From: Pedobacter sp. WC2423
Lineage (GTDB): Bacteria; Bacteroidota; Bacteroidia; Sphingobacteriales; Sphingobacteriaceae
Reading direction: 5' to 3'
DNA: 64,000 bases
Assembly (NCBI RefSeq): GCF_040822065.1
Contig: NZ_CP162005.1
Coordinates: forward strand, 5,146,001-5,210,000
Position 1 is the stretch's first letter. Each line of letters opens with the position of its first letter. A program made the translations under genes and the position numbers. Shown here one piece after another: positions 17,754-27,591 of the stretch. The notes beneath the pieces were generated by a model. The model searched no databases and was not told where the DNA came from. It saw only the letters and a list, made by a program, of their open reading frames with translations.

Positions 17754-18245
17754 AGATGATATTTGTATAGATAGGTTATAATTGTTCAACCGCTATTCAG
17801 TTAACTAGCTTTTATCCAAATTTATTTATCTAATGGTGCTGTTAAATAGATGATTTGATATTTACTATGTACTTTTTGATTTTATAACCGGTATAACTCT
17901 TTCTTTAAAGAGATATTTGGTGTGATTTATATTCTTTTTCAGTTGAAATTTATAATTAAAGAGGTGTTTGTAATTTATTTTGAAATTAGTTATGTGATCT
18001 TAGCTTAAAATGGTAAGCAGTAGTGCTAAAATGATAAGCCAGACTGTAATCAGGCTTTATCCTGCTAAAAACTTATAATATCTTTATAAGAGTTAGCACA
18101 TTTAATTCGATTTTGCACAAAAAATCTATTGATTAGTAAAAATGACAGCGTATTCATTTTTGTTTTATTTAATATTTTTAATAAAAATTCTAATATTAAC
18201 CTAGTCCGTCACCTTCATCAGGTACGTGCTGAATCTCAAAGCCGC
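17754..18245. promoter_or_regulatory. Divergent control region between the biosynthetic operon and araC-like gene
   Basis: AT-rich 492-bp gap. On the minus strand TAAATTTG (17817-17824 in plus coordinates) matches the -7 box about 64 bp before the reductase ATG, though no good -33 box is seen. TTAAAATGGTAAGC (18005-18018) and CTAAAATGATAAGC (18026-18039) are direct repeats exactly 21 bp apart with 12 of 14 bases equal, the usual geometry of an AraC-family operator. Confidence 0.5.
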
Positions 18246-19127
18246 ATGAAAAACGAATATTACAAATATTTGTGTGTGAGTGAGGAGGATGCTAACTGGG
18301 GCCTGTATGTTTTATACGTTGGCTATACCAGTGTTGCAGCCCATGCTCAATATCCACAGGAATATTATCCATCACACCATTATTTTACCTGGAAATCAGG
18401 TCGCATACTCGATGAGTACCAGATTTTATACATTACCCGTGGTGAAGGGTATTTTGAATCGGACAGCCATAAACAAAAGGTAACCGCCGGCACCATAATA
18501 ATTTTGTTCCCCGGCGAGAAGCACCGGTATATACCTGATCCGGATATTGGATGGGATGAATACTGGATTGGGATCAGGGGCAGTATTATTGATAACCATG
18601 TACACCACAAGTTTTTTAACCGGGAGAATCCGTGTATCAACATCGGGGTGAATGAAAAGGTGGTCGATCTTTTTAATTTGATTATTGATAAAACCAGGGG
18701 TAAAAATAAAGAAGACCAACCCATGATGTCGGGTGTAGCTTTACATCTGCTGGGCATACTTTATTATATGGTGAAACAGAAAAGTCAGGAGAGTGAACAG
18801 AAAGATCTGATCATGAACCAGGCGAGGGATTTGTTCAACTCTAATATCTCCAAAGACTTTTCCCCTAAAATGGCTGCGGAGCAACTGAAAATAGGTTACT
18901 CTTTATTCCGTAAGCTCTTTAAAAATTATACCGGTTTATCACCTGGACAATATTTTATTCAGGTAAAGATAGAAAAAGCTAAAAACCTGCTGGAAAATCA
19001 AAGTTTATCCATCAAAGAAATTGCCTATGATCTGAAATTCGACTCTTGTTTTTATTTCTCCAAATTATTCAAGCAGAAAACCGGCATGAGCCCAACCATC
19101 TACAGAAAAAAGTCAGCTACTTGCTAA
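18246..19127 (+). CDS. AraC-family transcriptional regulator
   Basis: 293 residues from MKNEYYKYLC; the frame is open 39 codons further upstream but that part is Asn/Ile-rich, lies in the control region and is not conserved-looking. The N-terminal cupin-like effector domain (LYITRGEGYFESD, IILFPGEKHRY) is followed by two helix-turn-helix units, ending with IKEIAYDLKFDSCFYFSKLF and KTGMSPTIYRK, the AraC/XylS signature. Such proteins usually activate adjacent genes on binding a small molecule. It is divergent from the four-gene biosynthetic operon, which is the obvious target. Its 3' end overlaps the ku gene by 4 bp. Confidence 0.88.
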   Translation: MKNEYYKYLCVSEEDANWGLYVLYVGYTSVAAHAQYPQEYYPSHHYFTWKSGRILDEYQILYITRGEGYFESDSHKQKVTAGTIIILFPGEKHRYIPDPDIGWDEYWIGIRGSIIDNHVHHKFFNRENPCINIGVNEKVVDLFNLIIDKTRGKNKEDQPMMSGVALHLLGILYYMVKQKSQESEQKDLIMNQARDLFNSNISKDFSPKMAAEQLKIGYSLFRKLFKNYTGLSPGQYFIQVKIEKAKNLLENQSLSIKEIAYDLKFDSCFYFSKLFKQKTGMSPTIYRKKSATC

Positions 19128-19897
19128 GCTCCTTTTCTGCCTTCCAGGCTTTGCATGAGCTGGCTGTACAGATCATCATTCGTCTCTTCTTCCCGGGGTT
19201 TCAATTTTTTTACAGTAGCCCTTTTGCCTTTGGCTTTCGCCTTGATAATTTTCAAAAGTTCTTTACTGTATTCATCTTTGAAACCCTTTATATCAAATGC
19301 TGAACTATACTGTTTAATCAGTGCCATACCTACCTCGAGTTCCTTTTTGGTAATCGTATCAGTTTCGGGGATTTTAAGTTCTTCACCAGATCTTATTTCT
19401 TCCGCAAACCTGATTTTTGTGATCACCAAAATATCGTTTAAAGGGTGAATAATGCATAAATTCTCTGTATTCCTCAATACAAACCTGGCTACACCAGCTT
19501 TTTTAGATTTCACTAAAGCCTTTAGTAATAAAGCATAAGCTTTTTTTCCCTGTTTCTCTGGTTGGGCATAATAAGAAGTCTCATAATAAATCGGATTGAT
19601 TTCCTGTAAATCCACAAAATTCTCCAGGGAGATCATTTTGCTTTTATCCGGGGCTGCATCTTCAAAATCCTGTTCATCGAGTACTACATAATTATCATTC
19701 AGCAGATATCCTTTTACAATTTTATCAAAAGGGACTTCTTTTCTTGTCTTCTCATTGATCCGCTGAAATTTGATCCTGGAGTGATCTTTACTATCCAGCA
19801 TATCTAAATCCAGATGACTCTGCTGTACAGCAGAGAAAAGTTTAACCGGGATATTTACCAATCCAAATCCAATAGCTCCATTCCAAAGTGATCTCAT
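19124..19897 (-). CDS. ku: Ku protein, non-homologous end joining
   Basis: 257 residues beginning MRSLWNGAIGFGLVNIPVKLFSA, the near-invariant start of bacterial Ku (first part only quoted by motif WNGAIGFGLVNIP). The central bridge region includes KGYLLNDNYVVLDEQDF and YYAQPEKQGKKAYALLLKAL, followed by the short basic C-terminal tail. The homodimer forms a ring on double-strand break ends and recruits LigD. It is divergent from ligD with 120 bp between the starts, so the pair probably shares a control region. It is of normal bacterial length. Confidence 0.96.
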   Translation of the reverse strand: MRSLWNGAIGFGLVNIPVKLFSAVQQSHLDLDMLDSKDHSRIKFQRINEKTRKEVPFDKIVKGYLLNDNYVVLDEQDFEDAAPDKSKMISLENFVDLQEINPIYYETSYYAQPEKQGKKAYALLLKALVKSKKAGVARFVLRNTENLCIIHPLNDILVITKIRFAEEIRSGEELKIPETDTITKKELEVGMALIKQYSSAFDIKGFKDEYSKELLKIIKAKAKGKRATVKKLKPREEETNDDLYSQLMQSLEGRKGA

Positions 19898-20017
19898 CCT
19901 AAATGCTTTAATTATTAATTTAACAAAGCGCCATTTCTTTTGTTTTCTCTTCCTGAAAACTTTGAATCTTTCTTATTGTTATCATCCGGAATCCGGTCAT
20001 CATTTAAAATTTCAGCG

Positions 20018-22621
20018 ATGAGTTTAACAGCCTATAAAAAGAAACGGTCATTTAAGCAGACACCCGAACCCAAAGGTGGTAAAGGAAGTGGAAAAGAATT
20101 GCGCTTTGTGATTCAAAAACATCATGCTTCACATCTTCATTATGATTTCAGATTGGAGATGGATGGGGTATTGAAAAGCTGGGCTGTTCCCAAAGGGCCT
20201 TCCACTGATCCTGAGGTTAAACGACTGGCGATGATGGTCGAAGATCACCCATATGATTATAAAGATTTTGAGGGTATTATTCCTAAAGGAGAATACGGTG
20301 GAGGTACAGTTATTGTATGGGATGAGGGAACTTATGAGCCAGAAGAGCCCGTTAGCGGAACTATAGAAGATCAGGATAGAAACCTCAGACATCAGCTCCA
20401 TAGTGGTAAAATCAGTTTCATTTTGCATGGTAAAAAGCTGAAAGGATCTTTTGCACTCGTCAAAACTCGTGGAATGGGCGAAAATAGCTGGCTTTTAATC
20501 AAGCATAAAGATAAATATGCCAAAAGCGATGACATCTTGCTGAAGGACAAATCGGTGATTTCCAAAAAGACTATTGAACAAATGGAAAAGAAACCAGTTC
20601 AGGTTTATGGAAAAAAAACGATTAAGCCTAAACAGTCTGAACCTGTTAAACCCAGGCAGCTCAAAACAGTAAAAACTCCTTTTTACGATCAGGTAAAACC
20701 TATGCTGGCGACGCTGGTAAACAAGCCATTTGATGAAGAAGGATGGTTATATGAAGTTAAATGGGACGGTTACCGGGCTCTTGCCTTTATGAATAAAGGG
20801 ACAGTAACATTCCAGTCCCGGAACAACAAATCTTTTCAGGAGAAATTTTATCCGGTTTATAGGGCACTGGAAGAATGGAATATTGATGCTATTGTAGACG
20901 GCGAGGTGGTTGTCGTTGATCAAAAGGGAACTGCCAGTTTCGGAGCTTTGCAGAACTGGCATAGTGACCAGGATGGCGAGCTGCTATACTATGTTTTTGA
21001 TATTTTGTGGTATGATGGGTATGACCTTACTATTTTACCTTTAACACAAAGAAAGGCCATACTCAGCCAGCTGATCCCGGAAAATTCCCCGGTAAGGCTC
21101 AGTAAAGATTTTGAAACTTCAGGCATAGAATTTCTGGCAGCTGCAAAAAAAGCCGGGCTGGAAGGGATCGTTGCTAAAAGAAAAGATAGTTTGTATGTTA
21201 CTGGTGAACGCACCAGTGACTGGCTCAAAATTAAAGCAGCTAAACGCCAGGAAGTTGTGATTGGTGGATATACGAAGAATGCGGATACCAGTAAGCCCTT
21301 TAGTTCCTTGCTGGTTGGTGTGTTTGAAGAGGGGAAATTTATTTATACCGGAAAAATTGGGACTGGGTTTAGTGTGGAGATGCAGCAGCAATTGTTGACC
21401 CGTTTTGAGCCATTACTTATACCTAAGCCAGCTTTTACTGTGAAACCAGATTACAATAAAGCTAATCCGTTCAGATCTGGTCTGGGTAAGGCGAAGGCCT
21501 TCTGGCTAAAGCCAGAACTGATCTGTGAAGTCAATTTTGCAGAAATGACCGCAGATGGTTTAATGCGGCACCCATCCTTTGCGGGAATGCGGGAAGATAA
21601 AGACGCTAAAGAAGTTGTTCTTGAAAAAGAAGCAGATACCTCCACTCTTTTGACAGGGACTGATGAGAACTTAACTCAGCTAAAAAGAATGAAAGAATTG
21701 CTGAATCCTAGAGAAGAAACTCAGGTGAAAAAGGTAAACGGACATGCGCTGGAATTTACCAACCTGAATAAGTTATACTGGCCTGTTGAAAAAATAACTA
21801 AACGTCAGCTGATCAATTATTATGAGCAGATGGCTTCATTTATATTGCCGTATATGAAAGACCGGCCTCTGTCTTTAAACCGGTATCCGAATGGAATTAC
21901 AGCGCAGAGTTTCTACCAGAAAGATGTGACTGGAAAGGTCCCTGACTGGATCAAAACTTATCTTTACCATGCTGAAGGAGATGATTCGGATAAGCATTTT
22001 ATGTTAGGGGATGATAAAGCAACCTTATTGTATACGGCCGGGCTTGGCTGTATTGAGGTTCATCCCTGGAGCAGTACCATTAAAAAACCTGATTATCCGA
22101 CCTGGTGTATCATTGATCTTGACCCGGACAAAAATTCTTTTCAGCAGGTAATCGAAGCGGCACAGGTGACTAAAACTATACTGGATGATATGGGTGTACC
22201 TTGTTATTGTAAAACCAGCGGCTCTACCGGATTACATATCTATATTCCGTTAGGGAACAAATATACTTACGAACAGAGCAAGGAGTTTGCGAGGATCATT
22301 GTAACGCTGGTTAACCGCGAAATACCTGCATATACAAGTCTGGAGCGTGCTGTTTCTAAACGGAAGGGGAAAATGTACCTGGATTATTTGCAGAACCGTC
22401 CGCAGGCCACCATTGCTGCTCCATATTCGCTGCGACCAAAACCTGGTGCTACTGTTTCTATGCCGTTACATTGGGAAGAAGTGAAAAAGGGATTGGAAAT
22501 GAAAGATTTTACAATTTACAATGCCCTATCAAGGGTTAAGGAAACCGGCGACATATTTAAACCCGTATTGGGTAAGGGTGTGGATCTAAAGAAAGTTATA
22601 GCAGGCAGGCAGGTGAAATAA
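20018..22621 (+). CDS. ligD: Multifunctional DNA ligase D
   Basis: 867 residues from MSLTAYKKKR; 26 further upstream codons read through the promoter region. Three domains in PE-LIG-POL order. The 3'-phosphoesterase has HHASHLHYDFRLE and PKGEYGGGTV. The ATP-dependent ligase has KWDGYR with Lys248 as the adenylated residue and DGEVVV. The C-terminal primase-polymerase starts near residue 575 (KLYWPVEKITKRQLINYY) with the metal-binding DLDP near residue 697. LigD processes, fills and seals breaks held by Ku. The order, with the polymerase last, is common outside mycobacteria. Confidence 0.96.
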   Translation: MSLTAYKKKRSFKQTPEPKGGKGSGKELRFVIQKHHASHLHYDFRLEMDGVLKSWAVPKGPSTDPEVKRLAMMVEDHPYDYKDFEGIIPKGEYGGGTVIVWDEGTYEPEEPVSGTIEDQDRNLRHQLHSGKISFILHGKKLKGSFALVKTRGMGENSWLLIKHKDKYAKSDDILLKDKSVISKKTIEQMEKKPVQVYGKKTIKPKQSEPVKPRQLKTVKTPFYDQVKPMLATLVNKPFDEEGWLYEVKWDGYRALAFMNKGTVTFQSRNNKSFQEKFYPVYRALEEWNIDAIVDGEVVVVDQKGTASFGALQNWHSDQDGELLYYVFDILWYDGYDLTILPLTQRKAILSQLIPENSPVRLSKDFETSGIEFLAAAKKAGLEGIVAKRKDSLYVTGERTSDWLKIKAAKRQEVVIGGYTKNADTSKPFSSLLVGVFEEGKFIYTGKIGTGFSVEMQQQLLTRFEPLLIPKPAFTVKPDYNKANPFRSGLGKAKAFWLKPELICEVNFAEMTADGLMRHPSFAGMREDKDAKEVVLEKEADTSTLLTGTDENLTQLKRMKELLNPREETQVKKVNGHALEFTNLNKLYWPVEKITKRQLINYYEQMASFILPYMKDRPLSLNRYPNGITAQSFYQKDVTGKVPDWIKTYLYHAEGDDSDKHFMLGDDKATLLYTAGLGCIEVHPWSSTIKKPDYPTWCIIDLDPDKNSFQQVIEAAQVTKTILDDMGVPCYCKTSGSTGLHIYIPLGNKYTYEQSKEFARIIVTLVNREIPAYTSLERAVSKRKGKMYLDYLQNRPQATIAAPYSLRPKPGATVSMPLHWEEVKKGLEMKDFTIYNALSRVKETGDIFKPVLGKGVDLKKVIAGRQVK

Positions 22622-22650
22622 ACCAGGATATTCTTATGGAATATCCTGGT
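22622..22650. terminator. Hairpin between convergent ligD and the 22660 gene
   Basis: Perfect 12-bp stem, ACCAGGATATTC (22622-22633) with GAATATCCTGGT (22639-22650) and a 5-nt loop, starting 1 bp after the ligD stop. The downstream T-run is weak. Confidence 0.65.
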
Positions 22651-22659
22651 GAGATTATT

Positions 22660-23235
22660 TTAAGATTGTTTACCCAGATTTCCTGTGATAGATAGGATCT
22701 CAAAAGTATAAGTAAGCTGCGTTTTATTTTTCTCATAGCATTGCAGGGCATCCCATAAGCTTTTGAACTTTATCGGATTGAGGTTATTCTTCACATCCCT
22801 GCAAAAAGCAACTACACCATGATCTTTCCATTCATTATTGCTGGTGGAGAGTTCTACAAATGGATAAGATTCCCCTTTTGATAATAATGATATTTTGAAA
22901 CTATCCAGAATATCTTTGAGGAGCCTGAAAGAGGACTCACTGTCTCTGTATAAGTCAGGGTATAGTCCATCTTTATGAATAACATCAATATTTTGTTCAA
23001 GGGCCATAACCTGTTTTAAAAAAGCTACCCTGATGTCATCAGCAGATTCATCGGGAGCAGACAATTCATCTTGCAATTCCTTGACAGTTTGCAGTGATTG
23101 TGCCATTGATTTTCTGGAGTCATCCGTATTTTTTTTAAGAAAAACCTTGTGGGCGGATTGAAAGCTTTCGATCGCTTCGAGGCTTTTGACCAATACTGAA
23201 GGAGCGTTATAATAATTTTTAACCGAAGGTTTCAT
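22660..23235 (-). CDS. Hypothetical helical protein next to LanB
   Basis: 191 residues, no signal peptide or membrane segment, and no family recognised. The first two thirds are predominantly helical and charged (KTVKELQDELSAPDESADDIRVA-like heptads, not quoted further), and the last third ends in an Arg/Asn/Lys-rich strand-forming part. The 162-bp gap to the LanB gene upstream on the same strand has no obvious terminator, so co-transcription is possible. It could be an accessory of the LanB locus or unrelated; I cannot tell. Confidence 0.55.
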   Translation of the reverse strand: MKPSVKNYYNAPSVLVKSLEAIESFQSAHKVFLKKNTDDSRKSMAQSLQTVKELQDELSAPDESADDIRVAFLKQVMALEQNIDVIHKDGLYPDLYRDSESSFRLLKDILDSFKISLLSKGESYPFVELSTSNNEWKDHGVVAFCRDVKNNLNPIKFKSLWDALQCYEKNKTQLTYTFEILSITGNLGKQS

Positions 23236-23397
23236 AGATTATCTATTAATAGAACTTCATTTTGAATTTTTATAGAGAAAATACTCATGTTACCACATAC
23301 GTAAAAATAGTAAATTTGTTTAATGCATAGCTTGTTTTTTAAATTATTTTTCAACGGAACTTATTGCTTTTGAGTCGTCTACCGTAAATACTGCGAA

Positions 23398-26229
23398 TTA
23401 AATGTGCTGAGGCAAACTTTTGTTCTGTAGCCTCCCGATTTTCATCTTAATCCGTTTAGTAAGGAAATTATACAGGATCATTTCATGCATGCGCTGGTCA
23501 TGGTGAAAGATCCTGTTGGCATGCATATGGAACAAGTCTGAAAGCATATTATTTTTCTCAGTTTCCGCGCAGGCTGATAAACTGTTTAAAAATGTATTCA
23601 CTGTTTGCGCTGCCTTTTTCTGTTGTAATTTAGTCAGCACTATAGTCAGTCCGTCCATGTCAAAATCTTTATAACTCTGGTTGATTTTTTTTGTTGCATC
23701 AGACTGGACATTAAATTCTGCGGCAAAACTGGTATACATTCTTTCTGCAAATTGTAATTGTTCCGCGAGCGTATACCGTGCATTGTACATTACATTTTCG
23801 ATCAAGCGGATAGATAGAATATAGAGATCATTAGTTGCTACCGGTTTGGCAATGATCGACAATACGTAGTCACTGTTTGCTCCAAAACATTTTTCTACCA
23901 GATCCATCCTTTCCAGGCCATATCTTTCGGTTTCCTGCCGGTAAGTTTTAAGTTGCAGATCTGCTACAACTCCCGAGGTGATATAAGGTGCTACAATTTT
24001 GGAGAGCGCAGCTATAAGCTCATACCCATCTTTGATCTCTTTTAATTGAAGTCTTAATCGGATATGATCAGCAGGGTCATTATAGCGGATAAAGAACCAC
24101 TTTTTTATTTTCTTTCCCGAAGGATGAATAAAATACTTATTAATTTCAAGCAGGATGGCATTCGATTTAGAAGAATGACAGTAGATTTCAAAATAAAGCC
24201 ATTCTTCTCCCGGTAAATATAAGTTTGAAAAATACTGCGTGTTGTTCCACGTGCCTCTGAAAGGGTAAGGTGGATACAGGCGCTCTGTATGCTCCAGGTT
24301 GATAATGAATTCCGGTAAATAAGGCGCACCATTTTCATCGGTTACCCGGGGTAGGGCGGGGATAAAAGCTTCTTCAATATATAAGTCCGTTTTATTTTTG
24401 CAGAACATTGCAAATGAGTACATATCTTCTTGTATTTCGGGATTGAAAACTAAGGTTTGATCTCCATCTCCGCTTTTGAAGGGTCTTTGAAAATTGATTT
24501 TATCCAGCCAATGGTATAATTCATTTAACAACTGATCTCTGCTCGCTTCCTGACAGATGGATTTAGGAACCAGCCACTTTTCCGGACAGAGAATTACATT
24601 TTTGTACTGTACTCTTGGATAATTTACCAGGCCGGGGAAAATATGAGAAAGATTGATGCCTAAACCGGAATGCAGGCCCTGGTGTTGTAAATCAGAAAGG
24701 AACCGGTAAACTGCGAGATCTGAACGTGCATAATTATAGGCGGAGGCTAATTTTGGAATGAGTCTTTTACCATATTTTGCAGAATGAAGTATCAATTCCT
24801 CACCCTGCACGCTAACCATAATATCATTGAGGGCTAAAATATGCTTGCTTTCAGGCCAGCTTAAAATGGGTAACTCATAATTATAAATGGCTTTTCTCCG
24901 GTTGATATTGTCTGCATGTTTTTCCAGCTGATAGCCAATATCAAAGAATAAGATACCGGGGTTAGCTTCCTGCTCAATCTGAACAAACCGGTGGCCTATT
25001 GCAGTAACTTCTTCACTCGCTAAAGAGAATCTTCCTAGAAGTGAATTTGCTGTAGATCCGCCAATATTCTCTATGATGATGAAATCTTCTGTGCATTGTA
25101 GCAATACGCTGATTGTATTGGCGACAGACCGTTTTGCGTTTGTTCCTTGCTCCTTAAAATCATACAACTGGATAGTTTGGTGTTGTATCATTTGATTCAG
25201 GATAAATTGATGTAAAGGGGTGTAGGCTATCCGGTGGATTTGTTTGTATGCCCTGTTCTTTTTCAAGTCCTGAATTAGCAGGCCTTCGTCTTTGTTGAGA
25301 TTCATAGACCGGTAGCCGATACCAATTTCAGGATCGAGTGCAATCTGGAGCGGAACTTCTTTGTGTTCAAACTTCTTAACAAATTTATGCCTGAAATCAT
25401 CCAGCGAAGCACTTTGACTAACCTCTGTATGTTTAGAGAGGAAGTCGGTTAGTTCTGCCAGTACCTGAAGCCTTCTTTCTGACAACTGACCTTTTATTCT
25501 TTTTCTTTCCGAAATAATATAATCATTTTTCTTTTCTGGTTGTGAATAGCCAATCCGTCCATAGTAATCAGGGCCGATAATATTCGGTTGAAAATTTGTG
25601 ATTAAAAGCTGAAAGGTAACAAGCTGCTCCAAAAAGTAGGCGGTCATTGCCTTGCTCAGACTATACTCATTACGCAGGAATTCTTGTATTTCTTCTACAG
25701 TTCGTTTGGTGCGGCAAAAATCCAAGGTAAGCTGGGTAGTTTCTTCTGCATCAATGGCTGACAGCTCAAAGGAACCATTTTCGGTATTTAAGTAGCGTAA
25801 TTCTCCGCCTCCGATATAGGCGGTAGTATTGGTAGTGAGGAAACGCGCATGATTGATTAACCATTTCGGATCAGTGTTGAAGTGTTCCTTTTCCTGCCAG
25901 TTGATAAAACGATGTACCATGTGTTTTTTTGACAATGTTACTGGTTCGGTACTGTTTTCATTTTCAATAGGAATGATCGAAAAAGCAGCGAAATTTCCGT
26001 AGGGTGTAGCCCGGAATTTTGCCCGGTTGAAATACTTCCAGATGGTAAATCTGATTTTGGGATCGAGCGTTTTTAAGTCGGAATATTCATAAGCGCTGAT
26101 CATTTCAAAAAAGGAGGGAGAAGACTCATGGATATAGTCTTTGAGTTCATCCCAGACGTTAAAGAGTTCTTCTGTGTGGGGAAATACCGGCGTACGCGCG
26201 ATACTAAAGGGGGAGATCGTTAATTTCAT
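23398..26229 (-). CDS. Full-length class I lantibiotic dehydratase (LanB)
   Basis: 943 residues. The N-terminal two thirds form the glutamylation domain, with the family motif FRATPYGNFAAFS near residues 92-104. The last ~280 residues are the elimination/thiopeptide-type domain, with WFFIRYNDPADHIRLRLQ. LanB uses glutamyl-tRNA to dehydrate Ser and Thr in a leader-bearing precursor. Both halves lie in one chain, so the enzyme could carry out complete dehydration. No LanC cyclase, protease or exporter is seen nearby. A two-component pair and a 53-aa precursor-like ORF adjoin it. It sits 67 bp after the kinase gene on the same strand and so may be co-transcribed. Confidence 0.9.
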   Translation of the reverse strand: MKLTISPFSIARTPVFPHTEELFNVWDELKDYIHESSPSFFEMISAYEYSDLKTLDPKIRFTIWKYFNRAKFRATPYGNFAAFSIIPIENENSTEPVTLSKKHMVHRFINWQEKEHFNTDPKWLINHARFLTTNTTAYIGGGELRYLNTENGSFELSAIDAEETTQLTLDFCRTKRTVEEIQEFLRNEYSLSKAMTAYFLEQLVTFQLLITNFQPNIIGPDYYGRIGYSQPEKKNDYIISERKRIKGQLSERRLQVLAELTDFLSKHTEVSQSASLDDFRHKFVKKFEHKEVPLQIALDPEIGIGYRSMNLNKDEGLLIQDLKKNRAYKQIHRIAYTPLHQFILNQMIQHQTIQLYDFKEQGTNAKRSVANTISVLLQCTEDFIIIENIGGSTANSLLGRFSLASEEVTAIGHRFVQIEQEANPGILFFDIGYQLEKHADNINRRKAIYNYELPILSWPESKHILALNDIMVSVQGEELILHSAKYGKRLIPKLASAYNYARSDLAVYRFLSDLQHQGLHSGLGINLSHIFPGLVNYPRVQYKNVILCPEKWLVPKSICQEASRDQLLNELYHWLDKINFQRPFKSGDGDQTLVFNPEIQEDMYSFAMFCKNKTDLYIEEAFIPALPRVTDENGAPYLPEFIINLEHTERLYPPYPFRGTWNNTQYFSNLYLPGEEWLYFEIYCHSSKSNAILLEINKYFIHPSGKKIKKWFFIRYNDPADHIRLRLQLKEIKDGYELIAALSKIVAPYITSGVVADLQLKTYRQETERYGLERMDLVEKCFGANSDYVLSIIAKPVATNDLYILSIRLIENVMYNARYTLAEQLQFAERMYTSFAAEFNVQSDATKKINQSYKDFDMDGLTIVLTKLQQKKAAQTVNTFLNSLSACAETEKNNMLSDLFHMHANRIFHHDQRMHEMILYNFLTKRIKMKIGRLQNKSLPQHI

Positions 26230-26296
26230 ACAATAATGTCTAGATTTTTAAATAAATAATTAGACAATAAGATACTGGTTTAACGCAAAGGTTTAG

Positions 26297-27328
26297 CTAG
26301 TCTTTCAGCTTCAGCACGAGCTCCACTTTGAATAATTTACCTGCCATTTCATGACTGAATTTGTAGTTGTTTTTATAGAATTGATCTAATCGGGAGGTAA
26401 TATTTACCAGTCCGGTTTTACCGCTTTCTACATTGCTGTCATAATTTGGAAGGTTGCTGGTTTGGATCGTTAAATACTCAGTTGTGGACTCTATCCTGAT
26501 TTCTGCCGGGTAATCTTTGTCAAGCAGGTTTCCGTGTTTAAAAACGTTTTCTACCAGGGTTAGTATAACTATAGGAATGATTGTAGCCTGAGCGTTATTG
26601 AGCTGGGTAATATAATTGATGTGCAAAGTATGATTGAACCGCAATTGGTTCAGGTTGATAATATTTTCAACCTGCTCCAGCTCTTTGGCAACGGGAATGG
26701 TCTGGCTATTGTTTTCCAATGCAAATCCCATGATGCTGGATAATCTCATAATAGCTTCATTCGCTTCTTCCGGTTTTTTCTTAGCCGCGTATTTGATAAA
26801 ACTTAAAGTATTGAATAGTAAGTGAGGATTGATTTGAGCACGCAGGAAATCTTGTTCTGCACGCAAAAGGTCATTTTGTAGTTGCTCGTTTTCTATGGTT
26901 TGAACGAGTTCTTTTCTCCTTTTATCATTATAACTGAATAATAGATAATAGGCAGAAGAGTATAAGATAAAATAGATCCCACGCCAAACGGTACCAGCAA
27001 CAGCTTTTACGGAAAAGATGGTCTTAAATTCTATCGCAAATTTCTGCTCTGTTAAAATCCAGCTAATTGATATTGCAAGAAAGTAATGAACGATTAGTTC
27101 TAGTGCAATGAATATAGGTATACGCCAGAAATCTGCTCTGGTATTAGTTGTTCCTCTTTTTAATACTATCAGAGCATGAAAATAAAATAAACTAATGTTG
27201 AGTGTGTAATAAAGTACGTAAGTGATAGAAGGCTGATAATCCAGCTGCATCAATTTTAAAATACTAATCTCATATAATATAAATATCACCCAGCAGATTA
27301 TGTGAATACGAACTTCCTTTATGGGCAT
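26297..27328 (-). CDS. LytS-type sensor histidine kinase
   Basis: 343 residues. Four hydrophobic segments fill residues 10-135, followed by a short coiled coil and the His_kinase domain, with phospho-acceptor His169 in RAQINPHLLFNTLS and the N-box VENVFKHGN. The GHKL ATPase is the short form typical of LytS/YehU kinases, whose partners are LytTR response regulators. Its partner at 27592 is on the same strand, separated only by the antiparallel precursor ORF. It probably senses an envelope or peptide signal; the signal is unknown. Confidence 0.88.
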   Translation of the reverse strand: MPIKEVRIHIICWVIFILYEISILKLMQLDYQPSITYVLYYTLNISLFYFHALIVLKRGTTNTRADFWRIPIFIALELIVHYFLAISISWILTEQKFAIEFKTIFSVKAVAGTVWRGIYFILYSSAYYLLFSYNDKRRKELVQTIENEQLQNDLLRAEQDFLRAQINPHLLFNTLSFIKYAAKKKPEEANEAIMRLSSIMGFALENNSQTIPVAKELEQVENIINLNQLRFNHTLHINYITQLNNAQATIIPIVILTLVENVFKHGNLLDKDYPAEIRIESTTEYLTIQTSNLPNYDSNVESGKTGLVNITSRLDQFYKNNYKFSHEMAGKLFKVELVLKLKD

Positions 27329-27426
27329 AAATAGGGCTTTATATAATAATCAAAGTATGTAATATAATAAAAGTGTACAGGTTTTCTTTTGGGGATAACA
27401 TTGGCTATAAACTAATAATTATAGCC

Positions 27427-27588
27427 ATGAGTTTGACCAGAAAAAAACTAACATTGACAAAAAAAACATTGTTTTTATACCAGAAACCATCAATTGGCCG
27501 TCCAACTTATCCTCCAACTGACCCTACTAGTACTTTATCAGCAGGATCTGGATTTCCTCCTCCATCATTCAAACCAGAAAACATCTAA
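27427..27588 (+). CDS. Putative RiPP (lanthipeptide-like) precursor peptide without cysteine
   Basis: 53 residues. The N-terminal part, SLTRKKLTLTKKTLFLYQ, matches the Lys/Leu/Thr-rich leader (KKLTLxKxT) of Bacteroidota class I lanthipeptide precursors. The rest is rich in Ser, Thr, Pro and Gly, with about nine dehydratable Ser/Thr residues and no Cys at all, so no thioether ring could form. It lies opposite the kinase and response-regulator genes and directly beside the LanB operon; its stop is 3 bp from the regulator stop. The start at 27427 is preferred over an upstream in-frame ATG at 27373 because the leader motif begins right after it. It could be a chance ORF, but motif and position argue otherwise. 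Confidence 0.6.
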   Translation: MSLTRKKLTLTKKTLFLYQKPSIGRPTYPPTDPTSTLSAGSGFPPPSFKPENI

Positions 27589-27591
27589 ATC

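Noticed and set aside
19940..20017. Upstream extension of ligD
   Set aside because: Hydrophobic residues encoded by the promoter gap; family start is MSLTAYKKK at 20018.
23236..23397. Second precursor peptide next to LanB
   Set aside because: No frame with a KKLxL-type leader on either strand.
27373..27426. Upstream start of the precursor ORF
   Set aside because: The added residues are not leader-like; the leader motif follows the ATG at 27427.
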